Origin: Dulcicalothrix desertica PCC 7102
GTDB lineage: Bacteria > Cyanobacteriota > Cyanobacteriia > Cyanobacteriales > Nostocaceae
Assembly: GCF_003991905.1 (NCBI RefSeq)
Contig: NZ_RSCL01000006.1
Span: 349,733-413,732 of the forward strand
Length of the DNA: 64,000 nucleotides
Direction of reading: 5' to 3'
Shown here: in pieces, positions 46,639 to 53,890 of the stretch
Layout: every line of letters starts with the position of its first letter
Position numbering within the stretch: position 1 is the first letter of the stretch
Notes under the pieces: model-generated
What the model was told of the DNA's origin: nothing
Databases searched by the model: none
What the model saw: only the letters and a program-made list of their open reading frames with translations
Translations under genes and position numbers: made by a program

Positions 46639-48174
46639 GTGCCAGAAACAAGAGATGCATCAGCACAAGCAAAGTCAAAATGGGTTGAAAAATCATTGGC
46701 TTTTATTGAGGGACTAGGCAATAAGTTACCTGACCCACTAACGCTTTTCTTCATACTCTCACTTTTTATAATTGTAGTCAGTGCTATAGCTGCTTCTGTA
46801 AATTTATCGGTTGTTCATCCTGGTACTGGTAAAACAGTTGCGGCTGTATCATTGCTTACACCCAATAGCGTGCGGCGAATATTTACGCAAGCGGTAAAGA
46901 ATTTTGTTGAGTTTCCACCTTTAGGAACTGTGTTAGTGGCAATGTTGGGTGTGGGTGTTGCTGAAGCTACTGGTTTACTATCTGCGCTTTTACGTGAAGT
47001 TGTTATGATAACGCCCAGGAAGTTAATTACTCCAGTGGTTATTTTTGCTGGTGTATTGGCGAATGTGGCTTCTGATGCGGGTTATGTTGTTCTTGTACCG
47101 CTTGGCGCCGTTATATTTCTTGCATTTGGGCGCCATCCTTTAGCGGGTTTGGCTGCTGCTTTTGCTGGGGTAGCTGGTGGTTTTAGCGCTAATTTGCTTA
47201 TTAGTTCGCTTGACCCTTTGTTAGCGGGACTTACTCAGACAGCAGCACAGTTAATAAGACCTGAATATCAGGTGAATGCTACTGCGAACTATTATTTTAT
47301 GGCTGTATCAACATTTTTGATTACGTTGATAGGGTGGTTTATTTGTGAAAAGATTGTTGAGCCTCGTTTGGGCGCCTATACTGGTGATGCTGATATCCAA
47401 ATGGATGAGGTGACGGCTACTGAACGTAAGGCTTTACGATGGGCAGGATATGCTTTTTTGGCTTTTATTGCGTTTATTTTGGTGTTGGTGATACCATCAC
47501 AGGGTATTTTACGTGACCCCCAGAAGTTTACTATTATTCCTTCGCCGTTTATTGATGGCATTGTTTTTATTATTGCGCTGGCTTTTTTTATTCCAGGTGT
47601 TGTTTATGGGAAAGTTGCTGGTACTGTCAGGAATAATAAGGATGTGGCGAGGTTTCTTGGTAATGCGATGAGTTCGATGGGGTATTATATCGCGTTGGCT
47701 TTTATCGCTGCTCAGTTTATTAGTTATTTTGCTTGGAGCAATTTGGGTATTATTGTGGCGGTTAAAGGCGCCGATTTTTTAAAGGCGACGGGGATTACTG
47801 GGCCGCCATTATTGATATTATTTATTTTGGTTAGTGTGGCTATAGATATTTTTGTGGGGTCGGCTTCGGCTAAGTGGGCTATTATGGCGCCTATTTTTGT
47901 GCCGATGTTTATGTTGTTGGGTTATTCGCCGGAGTTGGTGCAAGCTGCGTATCGTATTGGCGATTCGACGACTAATATTATTACTCCTTTAATGCCTTAT
48001 TTTCCTGTAGTGGTGGCTTTTGGGCAGAGGTATGATAAGAGTTTGGGGATAGGGACGTTGATTTCTCTGATGTTGCCTTATTCGATTGCTTTTTTGATTG
48101 GTTGGTCGGTTTTGTTTGTAATATGGTTTATGTTTGGGTTACCTTTGGGTCCTGGGGCTGGGATGAGGATTTAA
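46639..48174 (+). CDS. AbgT family transporter
   Basis: 511-residue inner-membrane transporter with about 11 helices and two hairpins. Founding members import p-aminobenzoyl-glutamate, and others export sulfonamides. The N-terminal LAFIEGLGNKLPDPLTLFFIL and the later DPLLAGLTQTAAQLI and GDSTTNIITPLMPYFP segments are characteristic. The start is a GTG at 46639. A DUF4089 (AtzG-like) and an AtzE-like amidase gene follow, so the substrate may be an amide- or carbamoyl-bearing acid (inference from context only). Confidence 0.92.
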   Translation: MPETRDASAQAKSKWVEKSLAFIEGLGNKLPDPLTLFFILSLFIIVVSAIAASVNLSVVHPGTGKTVAAVSLLTPNSVRRIFTQAVKNFVEFPPLGTVLVAMLGVGVAEATGLLSALLREVVMITPRKLITPVVIFAGVLANVASDAGYVVLVPLGAVIFLAFGRHPLAGLAAAFAGVAGGFSANLLISSLDPLLAGLTQTAAQLIRPEYQVNATANYYFMAVSTFLITLIGWFICEKIVEPRLGAYTGDADIQMDEVTATERKALRWAGYAFLAFIAFILVLVIPSQGILRDPQKFTIIPSPFIDGIVFIIALAFFIPGVVYGKVAGTVRNNKDVARFLGNAMSSMGYYIALAFIAAQFISYFAWSNLGIIVAVKGADFLKATGITGPPLLILFILVSVAIDIFVGSASAKWAIMAPIFVPMFMLLGYSPELVQAAYRIGDSTTNIITPLMPYFPVVVAFGQRYDKSLGIGTLISLMLPYSIAFLIGWSVLFVIWFMFGLPLGPGAGMRI

Positions 48175-48180
48175 GATTTT

Positions 48181-48437
48181 TTACCACAGAGACACGGAGT
48201 TCACAGAGATAAGAGGTAAGAGGAGATGGAAGAGAGAGAGCCGGAGATGAGGGTGTTTGTTGAGCAGATGGCTTTGTTGGTCGATTTGAAGTTACGTGAT
48301 GAGTATAAGGATGGGGTGGTTGCTAATTTTGAACGGATATGTAATGTAGCTAGGGTTGTGAACGAGTTTGAGTTGCCGGAAGATGTTGAAGCGGCGCCTG
48401 TTTTTGAACCTCTGTAAACTCTGTGTCTCTGTGGTAA
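48181..48437. repeat. 28-bp inverted repeats enclosing the atzG-like gene
   Basis: Arms 48181-48208 (TTACCACAGAGACACGGAGT..) and 48410-48437 are inverse complements with two mismatches. The coding sequence of the DUF4089 gene starts inside and ends within the right arm. A single arm copy recurs near 59043. Confidence 0.85.
48226..48417 (+). CDS. DUF4089 / AtzG-like small subunit
   Basis: 63 residues: VFVEQMALLVDLKLRDEYKDGVVANFERICNVARVVNEFELPED, the helical DUF4089 pattern. In cyanuric-acid catabolism AtzG is the small partner that binds and stabilises the amidase AtzE. An AtzE-like gene begins 28 bp later, so the pair probably forms a complex. The last codons (EPL) and stop are encoded by the right arm of a 28-bp inverted repeat. 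Confidence 0.82.
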   Translation: MEEREPEMRVFVEQMALLVDLKLRDEYKDGVVANFERICNVARVVNEFELPEDVEAAPVFEPL

Positions 48438-48445
48438 TTAAATAA

Positions 48446-49831
48446 ATGAGTCTAAATTTAACCGATGCAATATCGATAGCAACTGCGGTAAAAACACGTA
48501 AAGTGACGGCAGTTGAAGTTGTGCGTGCTACACTTGAACGCATTCAAACTCGCGATGTTGAATTAAACTGCTTTACTGCTGTCACTGCTGGGACTGCTTT
48601 AGCTGATGCAGAAAAAATAGATAATCAAATTGAGAAGGGTGAGGATGGGGGTATTCTTGCGGGTGTACCGTTTGCTGTCAAAAATTTGTTTGATATTAAA
48701 GGTTTAACCACACTTGCAGGCGCCAAAATAAATGCAGAAAACCCAGTAGCAACACAAGATGCAACCGCTGTAGCAAAGTTAAAGCAAGCGGGTGCAATAC
48801 TTGTTGGTGCGCTAAATATGGATGAGTATGCTTATGGCTTTGTAACTGAAAACTCTCATTATGGCGCCACACGTAACCCAAATCATATTACTCGTGTAGC
48901 TGGTGGTTCATCAGGGGGTTCTGCTGCTGCTGTTGCTGCTAGTTTGGTGCCAATAACTTTAGGCAGTGATACCAATGGTTCGATACGAGTACCTGCAGCG
49001 TTATGTGGTGTATATGGTTTTAAACCAACTTATGGTAGGTTATCGCGTGCGGGTGTAGCGTTATTTTCTACTAGCTTTGACCATATTGGCCCGTTTGCAG
49101 GTTCGATTCGTGATATTGCAACAGTGTTTGATGTGTTGCAAGGTGCAGATGATAAAGACCCTGTTTGTACAACACGTCCACCTGTAGAGACGCGATTAAT
49201 CGCGTCTCTACGTAACATTGATGGAATTAAAATAGCCATCGCAGACGATTATTTCAATCAAAAAGCTGAACCAGAAGCACTCGCAGCAGTTCAAAAAGTA
49301 GCTCTTGCATTAAACGTCAAAGATTACGTTACCATTCCCGAAGCACATCGTGCGCGTGCAGCCGCATTTATTATTACAGCATCAGAAGGCGCCAACTTAC
49401 ACTTAGAAAAACTTCGCTCCCGTCCCCAAGACTTCGACCCAGCTACACGCGATAGATTTTTAGCAGGCGCCTTAATTCCAAGTAACTGGTATATACAAGC
49501 ACAAAGATTTAGAAAATGGTATCGCGATAAAGTCAGAGAAATATTCCAAAACGTAGATGTTATTATCGCCCCTACTACACCAATTACGGCGCCGTTAATT
49601 GGACAACAAACCATGATACTGGATGGTGAGGAAATTTTAGTTCGTCCTTACTTAGGACAATTTACCCAACCATTATCCTTTATCGGTCTACCAGTATTAT
49701 CAATCCCAATTAGGCGCCCAAACGCTTTACCCCTAGGTGTACAGTTAATAGCGGCGCCTTACAACGAAGCCAAAATAATACAAGTAGCAGCATACCTTGA
49801 AACCTTGGAAACCGGGTTTCTTTGTCACTGA
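48446..49831 (+). CDS. AtzE-like amidase (amidase signature family)
   Basis: 461 residues. The Ser-cisSer-Lys triad is visible: Lys79 in PFAVKN, the GGSSGGS loop at 153-159, and Ser179 in DTNGSIR. Known AtzE converts 1-carboxybiuret to 1,3-dicarboxyurea. The physiological substrate here is unknown, because no cyanuric acid hydrolase gene is present. Two oddities: codons 247-256 (VETRLIASLR) are a 28-bp palindrome copy, and the C-terminal ETLETGFLCH lies in a CCGGGTTTC repeat. Operon with atzG-like and probably abgT. Confidence 0.88.
   Translation: MSLNLTDAISIATAVKTRKVTAVEVVRATLERIQTRDVELNCFTAVTAGTALADAEKIDNQIEKGEDGGILAGVPFAVKNLFDIKGLTTLAGAKINAENPVATQDATAVAKLKQAGAILVGALNMDEYAYGFVTENSHYGATRNPNHITRVAGGSSGGSAAAVAASLVPITLGSDTNGSIRVPAALCGVYGFKPTYGRLSRAGVALFSTSFDHIGPFAGSIRDIATVFDVLQGADDKDPVCTTRPPVETRLIASLRNIDGIKIAIADDYFNQKAEPEALAAVQKVALALNVKDYVTIPEAHRARAAAFIITASEGANLHLEKLRSRPQDFDPATRDRFLAGALIPSNWYIQAQRFRKWYRDKVREIFQNVDVIIAPTTPITAPLIGQQTMILDGEEILVRPYLGQFTQPLSFIGLPVLSIPIRRPNALPLGVQLIAAPYNEAKIIQVAAYLETLETGFLCH
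49184..49211. repeat. 28-bp palindrome family D, copy 2, inside the atzE-like gene
   Basis: GTAGAGACGCGATT followed by its exact inverse complement. It begins exactly on codon 247 and leaves the frame open, adding a V-E-T-R-L-I-A-S-L-R loop between CTTRPP and NIDGIKIAIADD. Confidence 0.92.
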
Positions 49832-49986
49832 ACACAACAATCATCAATATAAACGAAAAGAAACCCGGTTTCTCAACACCAACGAAGGCTTTTATAATGC
49901 TCTAGTTTTTGCGCTTCGTTGAAAAACCAGGTTTCTATTTTTTTCAGTGAAGGTTATTTTATTCAGTCAAGAAGAAACCGGGTTTA
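49808..49986. repeat. AAGAAACCCGGTTTCTT repeat cluster
   Basis: Alternating GAAACCGGGTTTCTT (49808 onward), AAGAAACCCGGTTTCT (about 49858), AAAAACCAGGTTTCT (49923 onward) and GAAGAAACCGGGTTT (49971 onward). The first copy encodes the end of the atzE-like protein; the last touches the GNAT stop codon. Related to 7741-7862. Confidence 0.85.
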
Positions 49987-50493
49987 TTAAACATCGTTAA
50001 ATAGTTGTGGATAAATCACTTCACCAGTATATTTTATTTCGTAGTTCTTCAATGGCTTCACCATGAAAGCTTCTGCTCGAACTTCAAAAGGTGATTTTAT
50101 CCCATAATAAGTTGATTGAACAAAGCCAAAACGACTATAGAATGAGGGATGACCAAGTACAATAATTAACGCTTCTCCTAATTCGTCTGCTCTATCTAAT
50201 CCGTATTGTACTAAAGCAGTTCCTATACCTTGATTTTGGAATTGTGGTAACACAGCTACGGGCGCCAATGCTAACACAGGTAAAATTTCATTACTGATAA
50301 TATGTATGTAACTAAATAGAAGATGAGCGACAATGTTACCGTCAATTTCTGCAACTAAGGAAAGTTCGGGAATATAATTTTCTGAATTACGTATTGCTTC
50401 AACAAGTTTAGCTTCGTTTGGCTGTCCAAAAGCGCTGGTAATTACTTCTGCTATTTTTGAATAATCTGGGGAAGCTTCGCAACGAATACTCAT
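49987..50493 (-). CDS. GNAT N-acetyltransferase
   Basis: 168 residues of the YhbS-like GNAT group. The acetyl-CoA loop is QNQGIGTALVQYG (Q/RxxGxG/A), preceded by LALAPVAVLPQF, with the C-terminal GHPSFYSRFGF typical of this subgroup. Substrate unknown. It starts 15 bp after the HEAT-like gene on the same strand, so they are probably co-transcribed. Confidence 0.88.
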   Translation of the reverse strand: MSIRCEASPDYSKIAEVITSAFGQPNEAKLVEAIRNSENYIPELSLVAEIDGNIVAHLLFSYIHIISNEILPVLALAPVAVLPQFQNQGIGTALVQYGLDRADELGEALIIVLGHPSFYSRFGFVQSTYYGIKSPFEVRAEAFMVKPLKNYEIKYTGEVIYPQLFNDV

Positions 50494-50508
50494 AAATTAA
50501 TTCCTTAA

Positions 50509-51687
50509 TTATAAATCACTGAAACCACGCTTTTTCTTTTTACTTGGCTTTGCTTTCTGTGGTTTCTCTGGTTTTTCTTTACTTGTGGCAGGGCGCCCAA
50601 AACCTTTATTATCTTCTTGTTCCAATAGGTTTGACTCTTCGTCCGATTCTACAATTACAGTTTCGATAGATTCATCTTTAGTTTGTTCGTGCCATTCATC
50701 GGTTTTAGTTGATGCTTCAACAGCTACTTGTGTATCTTCACTCGCTTCAATTTCAGATACAACGTCCTCTATCTCTTCTTCTACTTTATCTATCGTATTA
50801 GTTAAGTTTTCTTCCGTGTCGATAATCTGCTGCTGTACTTCTGGTTCATTTGATAGTAAAGATGTATTTTCGGTTTCGGAAGCTAACTCAGATGTAGGTA
50901 CTGCATTTTCTTTAGTTTGGGTTTCTGTCTCAGTGACTTGTGCTACTAAATCAATCAAAGCATTAATTTCATCTTCGCTTGCCTCTTCTACATCTGGTGT
51001 CGATGCTTCTGTAACGCTATGTTGTGGAGTTGGTATAAACTCTTGAACTTCTTCGTCTGAATTAATACCTAAACTTTGTCGTACTTCGTCCCAGTTACCG
51101 ACAATATCTTCAGCGACTTGGTTCGTATTGAATGCGTATTTTATTATAGGCGCCGCTTCTTGTGTCTGTAAATTAATAAGCGCACTTACAATAAATCCAT
51201 TCAGTTCGGCTTCATTTTGATTACACGATTGTAAACTTTGAGTTAGTACGCTTTTAACTTGATTACTCGCACTCGGGTGTTGCGAGGCAATTTCTTCTAG
51301 GCTGTTTATGGCAGTAACGCGCGCTAAAAGCTGATTTTGGTTTTGAGCTAAATATTCTACAAGTGCTGGAATTGCCGCAGTACCTATATTGCCGTAAACT
51401 TTTGGCAGTTCTTCGTTGACTAAATCATTATCTACCAGCTTAAACAACTGTATTAATGGAATTATTGCGTCAGTTGCTTGTAGTTGACCTAATATACGCC
51501 AAGCATGAACTGGCGCCATTGTCTCTTTCTCATTATCGGCGCCTAGCAACTCGTCATCAACCGCCATTTTAATCAAGTCGGGAATATGCTCAGAACCAAT
51601 ACCGAGTTCTGCAACATCATTCAAGTGCTGCGAACCAAGAGTTAAGAGTTTATCTATAGGCGGTTGATAACTTGTGCTGTTTACCAT
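50509..51687 (-). CDS. HEAT-like repeat protein (DUF1186-like start), acidic linker
   Basis: About 392 residues from the internal ATG at 51687, the point where the conserved-looking YQPPIDKLLTLG begins (an ATG at 51723 is also open). Residues about 5-205 are helical pairs of HEAT type: AWRILGQLQATDAIIPLIQL, YGNIGTAAIPALVEYLA, RVTAINSLEEIA. A long Glu/Ser/Thr-rich disordered linker follows to about 360, and then a basic tail GFGRPATSKEKPEKPQKAK..KKKKRGFSDL. Possibly a scaffold; function unknown. Confidence 0.72.
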   Translation of the reverse strand: MVNSTSYQPPIDKLLTLGSQHLNDVAELGIGSEHIPDLIKMAVDDELLGADNEKETMAPVHAWRILGQLQATDAIIPLIQLFKLVDNDLVNEELPKVYGNIGTAAIPALVEYLAQNQNQLLARVTAINSLEEIASQHPSASNQVKSVLTQSLQSCNQNEAELNGFIVSALINLQTQEAAPIIKYAFNTNQVAEDIVGNWDEVRQSLGINSDEEVQEFIPTPQHSVTEASTPDVEEASEDEINALIDLVAQVTETETQTKENAVPTSELASETENTSLLSNEPEVQQQIIDTEENLTNTIDKVEEEIEDVVSEIEASEDTQVAVEASTKTDEWHEQTKDESIETVIVESDEESNLLEQEDNKGFGRPATSKEKPEKPQKAKPSKKKKRGFSDL

Positions 51688-51799
51688 TAGATATGTGAAA
51701 TGTATTTTGAGTTGGGCTTCCAAATATCAGGTATAACAGAAAGTTGTCGAATTGCACCGAATTTGTGCCAAAAGTTTTTATTAAATTACTTATATATTT

Positions 51800-52423
51800 T
51801 TATACTAAGTTGTATTGTTTTTTACTTAAGAAATCTATACCTTTTTGAGTAATTTGTACATAGTCTCTCAAGTCACCCGTTGGCGCCATTCCAGAAATTG
51901 TTTTACCGGCTAAATTTTCGATAAAGCCAAACGCGCGTAAATGGCGTAACTCTTGTTCAAATGCGCGTTGTTTTGTGTACACGAAAGGCTGATTACCTGA
52001 TAATTGTTCGAGATGCTTTAACTCGTATTCGCTTAATAGACTATTTACAATCAGCTCTTTTTCATCTTTGTTTTGAGCTATTTGCTGCTCTAATGCCGTA
52101 ATACGTTGTATTATGCTTGTTACTGCTTCGATGTTGGATTGATTCGCTTGGATGCTGAGTTGCTGACTGTCTTGTGTTTCTTTAATTTGATTTAAATCAA
52201 GCGTGATACCATCTTTGGAAATTACGAGTTTAACTAGTTTTTCTAATAGTTCAGAGTTGAATAATAAGATAATAAAAAGTATTACTACATCGTCGGTTTC
52301 AAATTTGGTCTTTGTCCATCCTAATGGGATAGAGACGAAATATAGTAAGCTGAGAATCGAAATTGCCTTTGATACGAGAAAGTTAATTAAGTTTTGATTG
52401 TTAATTTTAGAAGCTAGAGACAT
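51800..52423 (-). CDS. Membrane protein with coiled coil and winged-helix-like C-terminus
   Basis: 207 residues. Two membrane helices near the N-terminus (about 15-35 and 43-60) precede a coiled coil (about 75-125, SIIQRITALEQQIAQNKDEKEL). The C-terminal region (about 128-205) reads like a winged helix: ELKHLEQLSG, RAFEQELRHLRAFGFIEN, then a TGDLRDYVQITQKGIDFLSKK wing. This layout suggests a membrane-tethered sensor or regulator, but no family was recognised. Monocistronic between unrelated genes. Confidence 0.65.
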   Translation of the reverse strand: MSLASKINNQNLINFLVSKAISILSLLYFVSIPLGWTKTKFETDDVVILFIILLFNSELLEKLVKLVISKDGITLDLNQIKETQDSQQLSIQANQSNIEAVTSIIQRITALEQQIAQNKDEKELIVNSLLSEYELKHLEQLSGNQPFVYTKQRAFEQELRHLRAFGFIENLAGKTISGMAPTGDLRDYVQITQKGIDFLSKKQYNLV

Positions 52424-52587
52424 AATTTTTACTTTAGGTAAACAGGAAAGTATACTTAATTTTGATACAAAGCCTGTTTTCAGTATTCCGGAATGTTGCT
52501 TTTAATACCATTAGTTTTGGCTAACTAGAAGCATTACCGGCGATATTTAAGCAATATAACCCGGCGCCGATAATTGCAGAAAAACAG

Positions 52588-52887
52588 TTAAGGGTTGGAA
52601 GAATCATCCTTTCCGTGCCTAGGTATAATCTCGAACAAAGTATTCAGATCACACCCAAAAAAGTCACACAAAGCTGCTAAGGTATCAGCGTCATAACGTT
52701 TTGTCGTGTTCTCGCATAATCCTCTGACAGCTGCATTAGTCAATCCTGTGGCTTGAGATAATCCCGTTCTAGTCATATCTTGAGCGTCTATGAGGTCTTG
52801 GAGACGGCAGCGAATTTTTACCTTCGATTGCTGTACAGCTCTTCTATCGTCTCTTTTAATGAATTTGGGTGGGACAGGGGCACTCAT
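52588..52887 (-). CDS. XRE/Cro-type transcriptional regulator
   Basis: 99 residues. The helix-turn-helix is LQDLIDAQDMTRTGLSQATGLTNAAVRGLCEN (about 30-60), then DADTLAALCDFFGCDLNTLFEIIP, the usual HTH_26/XRE ending. Likely a repressor. Its divergent neighbour at 53077 is a candidate target, with 189 bp between them. Confidence 0.88.
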   Translation of the reverse strand: MSAPVPPKFIKRDDRRAVQQSKVKIRCRLQDLIDAQDMTRTGLSQATGLTNAAVRGLCENTTKRYDADTLAALCDFFGCDLNTLFEIIPRHGKDDSSNP

Positions 52888-53076
52888 TATTATTGCGGTG
52901 ATAATACATCATACATTTCTATTGTCGATTACTAGATTAACATTAATTTTTATTAATGGATGTATCCGTGTATCCGTGAAACGTTATAATATTTGTAGGC
53001 AAAAAAACAAGGCGCCTGCCAGATTCCTCAAAAAGGTTTAAAACAGTCGCCCAAAAAAAACAAAAAAATCATTACT

Positions 53077-53517
53077 ATGTTGGCACAAATACAAGGTTTC
53101 GGCATCACCAGTCCAGATGAACTAGCAATATCACCCGCACAGTTCATCGAGTTTATGAATAATGCTTCGGATTGCTTGCATCCAATAGGCGCCATATACA
53201 CGTCCACCGTGCAGCTTCTGCGTTATTCATTCTGGCTTGCAGAGCAAAAAGCAACTTTACCCAGAAAAGAATATAAAGAATTATTAAGCGAGCTTGGTTG
53301 GGAAGGTGAAGAAAAAGCTTACCTAAAGGTAAAAGCAGCTTTTGATACCTTTACCCCATATGAACTAGCACAAGTTGAACCACGCACAATTTTTCAAATA
53401 GCTCTTAACTTCAAAAAATACCAGTCAGAAGGTGTTTATCAAGTAAAACATAATGGGTGTTTATTTTGGGAAGTTGTATACGACTATAGGATAGAAGAAT
53501 TCTTTGCGCGATTATAA
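53077..53517 (+). CDS. Unrecognised 146-aa protein
   Basis: Soluble, mixed charge, no signal or membrane helix. The stretch KEYKELLSELGWEGEEKAYLKVKAAFDTFTPYELAQVEPRTIFQIA looks like a helical domain that could bind nucleic acid or protein. A 146-codon frame without internal stops, with codon use like its neighbours and one GGCGCC site, supports a real gene. Divergent from the XRE regulator. No function proposed. Confidence 0.6.
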   Translation: MLAQIQGFGITSPDELAISPAQFIEFMNNASDCLHPIGAIYTSTVQLLRYSFWLAEQKATLPRKEYKELLSELGWEGEEKAYLKVKAAFDTFTPYELAQVEPRTIFQIALNFKKYQSEGVYQVKHNGCLFWEVVYDYRIEEFFARL

Positions 53518-53550
53518 GGAGAAGCGCATATAAACAATATTAGGGCGCCT

Positions 53551-53847
53551 CTACTCCCATGTTGCGACCAAACGGAACGGGTCGGGAATTTCTCCTTGTG
53601 AGACAGGAAATTCTAATATGGTCTCGCGATGTCCCAGATACCCAGACTCGGTAAACGACATTAGCATTCGTCCTAACGCAAACCAAACTTCTTGTTCATA
53701 TTCCCAGTCTCCATAGCGTGAAGCTTTACCAGCTATAGATTTTAGTGCCCAAAAATAACTGTTACGGACTACCGAACCACCTTTTTTGTATTCGGGCAAA
53801 TCTTCTTTGTGCAAAAATAATAAGTCCTCTTCGATACGAGCGCGCAT
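53551..53847 (-). CDS. Small hypothetical protein, 98 aa
   Basis: Acidic-aromatic protein (SYFWALKSIAGKASRYGDWEYEQEVWFALGRML) ending in PVSQGEIPDPFRLVATWE. No motif recognised. It faces the 53077 gene tail to tail with a 33-bp gap and is divergent from the CIA30/SDR gene with 43 bp between starts. Length and composition make it plausible. Confidence 0.6.
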   Translation of the reverse strand: MRARIEEDLLFLHKEDLPEYKKGGSVVRNSYFWALKSIAGKASRYGDWEYEQEVWFALGRMLMSFTESGYLGHRETILEFPVSQGEIPDPFRLVATWE

Positions 53848-53890
53848 AAAATTGAATTAATAGGCTTTAGTTATTTTAGCTTTTAACATT

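Noticed and set aside
50585-51046. 153-codon Ser/Thr-rich plus-strand frame opposite the HEAT-like gene
   Set aside because: It is the antisense of the Glu/Asp/Ser-rich linker. The minus-strand gene has domain structure and coupling with the GNAT gene.
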